A stretch of DNA of 10,766 nucleotides from DASWHX01 sp036397995. Its GTDB lineage: Bacteria > Bacteroidota > Bacteroidia > Cytophagales > Cyclobacteriaceae. Position numbers and translations under genes: made by a program. Shown piece by piece: positions 6,931 to 10,766 of this stretch (its first letter is position 1; each line of letters opens with the position of its first letter). Below the pieces are notes generated by a model. That model saw only the letters and a program-made list of their open reading frames with translations, was not told the DNA's origin and did no database searches. The DNA lies in NCBI GenBank assembly GCA_036397995.1, contig DASWHX010000196.1:1-10766 (forward strand), read 5' to 3'.

Positions 6931-8151
6931 ATGGCTGAAGTTACCTGTTCATTTTGCGGGAGGAGTAAGAAAGATGTTGATTTAATGATATCAGGCATAC
7001 ATGCGCATATTTGCGACAAGTGCATAACACAGGCTCAGCAAATTCTTTCTGAAGAAACCAAGGCGAAGGAGGGTGAAACTCCAAAGTTCAATTTGATCAA
7101 GCCAATTGAAATGAAAAAATTTCTGGATGAGTTTGTGATTGGACAGGATGAAGCCAAAAAATATATTTCTGTCGCGGTTTACAATCATTACAAGAGATTG
7201 ATGCAAAAGAAAGGTGAAGATGATATTACAATTGAGAAGTCAAACATTTTGATGGTGGGTGAAACCGGAACAGGAAAAACCTATTTGGCAAGAACTCTTG
7301 CTCAACTTTTACAAGTACCTTTTTGTATAGCCGATGCTACTGTGCTTACCGAGGCGGGTTATGTAGGGGAGGATGTTGAAAGCATTCTTACGCGGCTGCT
7401 TCAGGCAGCCAATTACGAAGTGGAAGCGGCAGAACGAGGCATTGTTTACATTGATGAAATTGACAAGATCTCGAGAAAATCAGATAATCCTTCAATTACG
7501 CGAGATGTTAGCGGGGAAGGTGTTCAGCAGGCCTTGCTAAAACTGCTGGAAGGAACACAGGTTAATGTTCCTCCCCAGGGTGGCAGAAAACATCCCGATC
7601 AGAAGATGATCACAGTTAATACGGAGAACATTTTATTTATTTGTGGTGGTGCATTTGACGGGATGAATAAAGTTATAGCTAAAAGAATCAACACCCGTCC
7701 TATAGGCTTTTCCTCTGACAAAGACAGAACATCCGTTAAGGAGGACAGTTTGCTTCGTTTTGTAAATGCCCAGGATCTTAAAAGTTTTGGGCTAATTCCG
7801 GAACTAGTAGGAAGGTTGCCTGTTGTTACCTATTTGGAACCTTTAAGCAGGGAGGTTTTGAGAAGCATTTTAACTGTACCAAGAAATGCGCTGGTAAAAC
7901 AGTACAAGAAATTGTTCGAAATGGAAGGCATAAGTCTTTCCTTTACAGAAACTGCATTAGATTTTATAGTTGAAAAAGCAATGGAATTTAGGCTTGGTGC
8001 AAGAGGACTAAGATCAATTTGCGAAGCGATTGTCACCGATGCCATGTTTGAAATGCCAAGCAAGGAGGATGTTAAGAATCTAAACATAACAAAACCCTAC
8101 GCGGAGGAGAAGTTCAATAAGTCCAAGTTCACCAAGCTAAAAGTTGCTTAA
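6931..8151 (+). CDS. clpX: ATP-dependent Clp protease ATP-binding subunit ClpX
   Basis: ClpX is the AAA+ unfoldase that selects substrates and threads them into ClpP. In order: the N-terminal C4 zinc-binding domain with Cys6, Cys9, Cys28 and Cys31; Walker A GETGTGKT at 110-117; pore loop GYVG at 143-146; Walker B IVYIDEID at 171-178; the RKH loop at 219-221; the ClpP-docking IGF loop at 258-260; and sensor 2 GARGLR at 356-361. All key elements are present and 406 residues is the normal size, so the protein should be fully active with the ClpP encoded 3 nt upstream. Its TAA stop overlaps the stop of convergent lpxB by 4 nt, leaving no room for a conventional terminator. Confidence 0.98.
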   Translation: MAEVTCSFCGRSKKDVDLMISGIHAHICDKCITQAQQILSEETKAKEGETPKFNLIKPIEMKKFLDEFVIGQDEAKKYISVAVYNHYKRLMQKKGEDDITIEKSNILMVGETGTGKTYLARTLAQLLQVPFCIADATVLTEAGYVGEDVESILTRLLQAANYEVEAAERGIVYIDEIDKISRKSDNPSITRDVSGEGVQQALLKLLEGTQVNVPPQGGRKHPDQKMITVNTENILFICGGAFDGMNKVIAKRINTRPIGFSSDKDRTSVKEDSLLRFVNAQDLKSFGLIPELVGRLPVVTYLEPLSREVLRSILTVPRNALVKQYKKLFEMEGISLSFTETALDFIVEKAMEFRLGARGLRSICEAIVTDAMFEMPSKEDVKNLNITKPYAEEKFNKSKFTKLKVA

Positions 8152-9263
8152 TCACTTTTCAGATATTTGAACATTAATTCGGCAGCCATCGCCGAAGGAT
8201 TTTGCTGACCCAAATCCTGACTTAATTTTTCATACTCTTTAAGCTGAAATCTTCTTTGATCGGATTCACTGGCAATTTTTAGAAACTCCTTTGATACTAC
8301 ATCTGCCTGCACATTGTTGTGCAATAGTTCCTTAACTACTTCTTTGTCGGCAATAAGATTAACCAGGCTAATATATTTGACTTTTATCAGCAGTTTTCCC
8401 GCAAAATAATTAAGCGTATCTGATTTATAAATTACTACTTGCGGAACATGCCAAAGAGCAGTTTCTAAAGTAGCTGTTCCGGAAGTGACTATTGCGGCAT
8501 CCGCGTGGGCCAACAAATCATACGTTTGTTCAAAGGCCACAGAAACATTCCTGACTTCTGAAACAATTTCATATAAACCGGCTGGCAGTGAATTTACACC
8601 AGCCACCACAAATTGAAATTGAGGGTTTCTCTCTGCAACTTGCTTCATGACGGGAAGCATTTTGCGCAACTCTTGTTTTCTACTGCCTGGAAGCAGCGCG
8701 ATTATCTTCTTTTCCGGATCAAGGTTATTTATTTCTATAAAAGATTTATTTATAGAATGACTTCTCACAGCATCTGCTACCGGGTTTCCTACAAAATCCA
8801 CTTCGTAATCAAACTTTTTGTAAAAATCTTTTTCGAAAGGAAGGATTACAAACATCCTATCCACTGTTCTTTTTATTTTTAATGCCCTGCTCTGATTCCA
8901 GGCCCAAACCTTTGGAGATATGTAATAGAATACTTTGATTCCTTTTTTCTCAGCGAACCCTGCAATGCGCAAATTAAAAGCGCCAAAATCGATCAATATC
9001 AAAACATCTGGATCATAATCCAGAATATCCTGTTTGCATTTTCTTACTAATCTGAGAATCTTAAAAATGCCAAGCAACACATCAGAAACTCCCATAATTG
9101 CTAATTCCGCATAGTGGACCGCCAGGGTAACTCCTGTTTTTTGCATTTCATCTCCGCCAAACCCCCTGAATTCAGATTCAGGATCTCTGCGTTTTAATTC
9201 TTTAACCAGATTTGAGCCATGCAGATCGCCCGATCTTTCACCCGCTATAAGATAATATTTCAT
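8148..9263 (-). CDS. lpxB: Lipid-A-disaccharide synthase
   Basis: LpxB condenses UDP-2,3-diacylglucosamine with lipid X to form the lipid A disaccharide, at the inner face of the cytoplasmic membrane. The N-terminal family motif AGERSGDLHG is at 7-16, the conserved IDFGAFN region with Asp92 at 91-97, and VGNPVAD at 158-164. LLPGSR at 190-195 includes Arg195, matching the essential Arg of E. coli LpxB, and SGTATLE at 261-267 belongs to the donor-nucleotide site. At 371 residues it has the usual length. It starts 13 nt after the pterin enzyme gene and is probably co-transcribed with it. The partner often seen next to lpxB in Bacteroidota, surE, is not here. Its stop is shared with convergent clpX. 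Confidence 0.96.
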   Translation of the reverse strand: MKYYLIAGERSGDLHGSNLVKELKRRDPESEFRGFGGDEMQKTGVTLAVHYAELAIMGVSDVLLGIFKILRLVRKCKQDILDYDPDVLILIDFGAFNLRIAGFAEKKGIKVFYYISPKVWAWNQSRALKIKRTVDRMFVILPFEKDFYKKFDYEVDFVGNPVADAVRSHSINKSFIEINNLDPEKKIIALLPGSRKQELRKMLPVMKQVAERNPQFQFVVAGVNSLPAGLYEIVSEVRNVSVAFEQTYDLLAHADAAIVTSGTATLETALWHVPQVVIYKSDTLNYFAGKLLIKVKYISLVNLIADKEVVKELLHNNVQADVVSKEFLKIASESDQRRFQLKEYEKLSQDLGQQNPSAMAAELMFKYLKSD

Positions 9264-9276
9264 TTACAATGCGGGT

Positions 9277-9705
9277 TTAATCTTCGCCATAATATTCAAT
9301 GAAGTTCCGGGGGGTTTCATACAATCGAATGGAGTGCAGATTTGCATTTTTACTCAACAACGGAATCTCAGGTTCAAGAATTTTCCAGACTTCAAAAACA
9401 AGATTTTCACAACTCGCCATTTTGCCCTGCATAAAATCGACATCCAGATTCAGATTTTTATGGTCAAGTTTGTCAATAATCCTGGATCGAATCAGGTTAC
9501 TCAATTTTTTCAAGTCAACCACAAATCCTGTATCCTGGTCTGGCTCTCCTTTCACCGTAATTATAAGATCGAAATTATGGCCGTGCCAATTTTCATTGGC
9601 ACAGGGGCCAAAAACTTCCACGTTTTTTTCTTTAGACCAATGCGGATTGTACAGCTTGTGTGCCGCATTAAAATGTTCTTTTCTGCTTACCAGTATTTTA
9701 CCCAT
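9277..9705 (-). CDS. 6-pyruvoyl-tetrahydropterin / 6-carboxytetrahydropterin synthase (PTPS/QueD family)
   Basis: A 142-residue member of the family that acts on dihydroneopterin triphosphate. QueD members make 6-carboxytetrahydropterin for queuosine; PTPS members make 6-pyruvoyl-tetrahydropterin for tetrahydrobiopterin. Zinc ligands are His16 (FNAAHKL), His41 and His43 (WHGHNF). The catalytic residues are all visible: Cys35, Asp81-His82 in LDHKNLNLD and Glu130 in LYETPRN. The spacing is C-x5-HGH, as in animal PTPS, rather than the C-x3-HGH of E. coli QueD. The FGPC to HGHN segment and the LDHKNLDLDV-like segment also resemble the animal enzyme. That favours a PTPS-type reaction but does not exclude a QueD role. 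No other pterin or queuosine gene is in the window. It starts 74 nt after the T9SS gene ends, behind a likely -7 box, and is followed by lpxB. Confidence 0.9.
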   Translation of the reverse strand: MGKILVSRKEHFNAAHKLYNPHWSKEKNVEVFGPCANENWHGHNFDLIITVKGEPDQDTGFVVDLKKLSNLIRSRIIDKLDHKNLNLDVDFMQGKMASCENLVFEVWKILEPEIPLLSKNANLHSIRLYETPRNFIEYYGED

Positions 9706-9729
9706 GATACCAGGCTACAAATTCTTTGG

Positions 9730-9737
9730 CAAATATA
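9730..9737 (-). promoter_or_regulatory. Candidate -7 element for the pterin synthase-lpxB unit
   Basis: The minus strand reads TATATTTG (complement of 9730-9737), a full TAnnTTTG match, 24 nt before the ATG at 9705. No good TTG is visible 19-20 nt further upstream, so only half the promoter is convincing. Confidence 0.4.
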
Positions 9738-9779
9738 GTTAATTCCGAGGGTTTGGATTTGGTTGGTATTCCAGGAGGT

Positions 9780-10766
9780 TTATTTAATTACCACAATCCT
9801 TCCGGATTCACTTTTTCCTGACATTTCTATACTGACGATATAAATCCCATTTGATAGATTATCGAGATCTATTTTTTCGCTTTGTTTTCCGTCTTGTGAA
9901 CGACCCGGTACATACCTGACAACCCTACCGTGCGCATCAATCAACCTGATAACATAATCTTTTCCGGATGGTGAATCAAAGTCAACGTTAATAAAATCAC
10001 TGGCAGGGTTGGGATAGAAATTCGCGCTAACAGACAGTTCTTCCTTATTAATTCCTACCACTACATTTTCAGGCCATTGCAAGCCATCAATCTGTGCAGC
10101 CCAGAGTCCGCGACCGTGGGTTGCTACTATCACTTTGTCATCTACCGCCTTTATTTGCCAGATGGATGCTGATGGAAGATTTCCTTCCTGGAAATGCCAG
10201 CTTACGCCATCATCGATGGATTCAAAAATCCCAATTTCGGTACCAGCCCAAATGATGTTAGGATCAACGGGGTGAACAAATAAACAATAGGTGGCAACAT
10301 CCGGAAAACCATTGCTGCTTGTTTCATCAGTTCCGTAGCCACTGATGTCTTCCCATGATACTCCTAAATCTTTTGTTCGTAAAATTTTCGGCGTTCGAGC
10401 TAAAGAGAATAGCAAGTAAGCGGTGTTGGGTTCATAAGGGTGAGTAGCAATACCTGATATTGGCCCTAAGGTACGCAGTGAATATTTTGTTACCGGACTG
10501 AATGTATTGCCCCCATTAGAGGAAACATGAATATTTATGGCTGAGCTCATCGCTCCACCTGCCCAGATCACTTTGTAATCCGCATCTGAAACTTCGATGT
10601 TGTATGTAGAAGTAATAGTACCACTGCTCCACTGATTATTGATGGCTGTTGTAGTCCAGGAATTGCCGAAGTCAGCAGATCTTGAAACTCCTGAAGAACC
10701 TACCAGGTAAATTAAGTCCGGAGCAACTTTTGAATTGCCGATTCGAGTTATAAATGGTGCATTACC
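9780..10766 (-). CDS. Secreted Asp-box (BNR/sortilin-like) beta-propeller protein with T9SS sorting domain, 5' end missing
   Basis: The reading frame stays open to the right window edge, so only the last 328 residues are seen; a GTG at 10571 is internal, not the start. Asp-box motifs (S-x-D-x-G-x-x-W/F) recur: SADFGNSW at 30-37, SSNGGNTF at 82-89, TKDLGVSW at 131-138 and SIDDGVSW at 183-190. A THGRGLW motif often seen in this group lies at 216-222. Such repeats build beta-propellers of the sialidase/sortilin type. The last 80 or so residues are a type A T9SS C-terminal domain: FYPNPASDFINV at the start, IRLIDAHGRVV in the middle and LSNGIYIVSI near the end. The protein should cross the outer membrane through the type IX system and be released or anchored at the surface. 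The substrate or partner is unknown, and I see no enzymatic residues in this part. Full-length relatives are usually several hundred residues longer and start with a signal peptide. Confidence 0.88.
   Translation of the reverse strand, partial: GNAPFITRIGNSKVAPDLIYLVGSSGVSRSADFGNSWTTTAINNQWSSGTITSTYNIEVSDADYKVIWAGGAMSSAINIHVSSNGGNTFSPVTKYSLRTLGPISGIATHPYEPNTAYLLFSLARTPKILRTKDLGVSWEDISGYGTDETSSNGFPDVATYCLFVHPVDPNIIWAGTEIGIFESIDDGVSWHFQEGNLPSASIWQIKAVDDKVIVATHGRGLWAAQIDGLQWPENVVVGINKEELSVSANFYPNPASDFINVDFDSPSGKDYVIRLIDAHGRVVRYVPGRSQDGKQSEKIDLDNLSNGIYIVSIEMSGKSESGRIVVIK

Noticed and set aside
9299..9742. Two long plus-strand frames (147 and 134 residues) opposite the pterin synthase gene
   Set aside because: Both are antisense to a gene with all catalytic residues in place. 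They are Phe/Ser/Ile-rich shadow peptides with no recognisable domain.
9706..9779. Terminator after the T9SS gene
   Set aside because: The gap is G/T-rich on the plus strand but has no inverted repeat followed by a T-run in the direction of transcription.

Overview
The window looks like chromosomal DNA of a Bacteroidota bacterium, probably in the Cytophagales/Cytophagia area. The phylum call rests on four things: a C-terminal type IX secretion (T9SS) sorting domain; several promoters of the Bacteroidota TTG-N19/20-TAnnTTTG form; A/T-rich translation starts without Shine-Dalgarno boxes; and the divergent trigger factor typical of the phylum. The order-level guess is weaker and comes from protein style and gene order.

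Left edge (1-246): no coding sequence. On the minus strand there is a good promoter, a hairpin and a boxA-like element. This is best read as the promoter and leader of a ribosomal RNA operon whose 16S gene would lie just outside the window, to the left.

Minus-strand block (247-4641): in transcription order, rel (bifunctional (p)ppGpp synthetase/hydrolase), a Fur-family metal-dependent repressor, a small single-domain STAS protein and purA. fur and the STAS gene overlap by 17 nt, and STAS and purA are 3 nt apart, so these three are almost certainly one operon; rel sits 53 nt upstream. The block joins stringent-response signalling, metal sensing and the AMP branch of purine synthesis.

Plus-strand block (4664-8151): a clear promoter, tRNA-Leu(UAG), a possible terminator or processing hairpin, then tig (trigger factor, apparently without an ATG start), clpP and clpX. 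This is the classic nascent-chain chaperone plus ClpXP protease cluster. clpX ends convergently with lpxB, and both stop codons lie in the same TTAA.

Minus-strand block (8148-10766): lpxB (lipid A disaccharide synthase, so the cell has an LPS-type outer membrane), preceded by a PTPS/QueD-family pterin enzyme with a eukaryote-like C-x5-HGH active site. Upstream is the 3' part of a large secreted Asp-box (BNR/sortilin-like) beta-propeller protein with a T9SS sorting domain, truncated by the window edge.

Most of the window is housekeeping. I see no mobile element, CRISPR array or defence island, and no convincing undescribed system. The items most worth a second look are the rel-fur-STAS-purA arrangement, the tRNA-tig junction with its non-ATG start, and the rRNA leader at the left edge.
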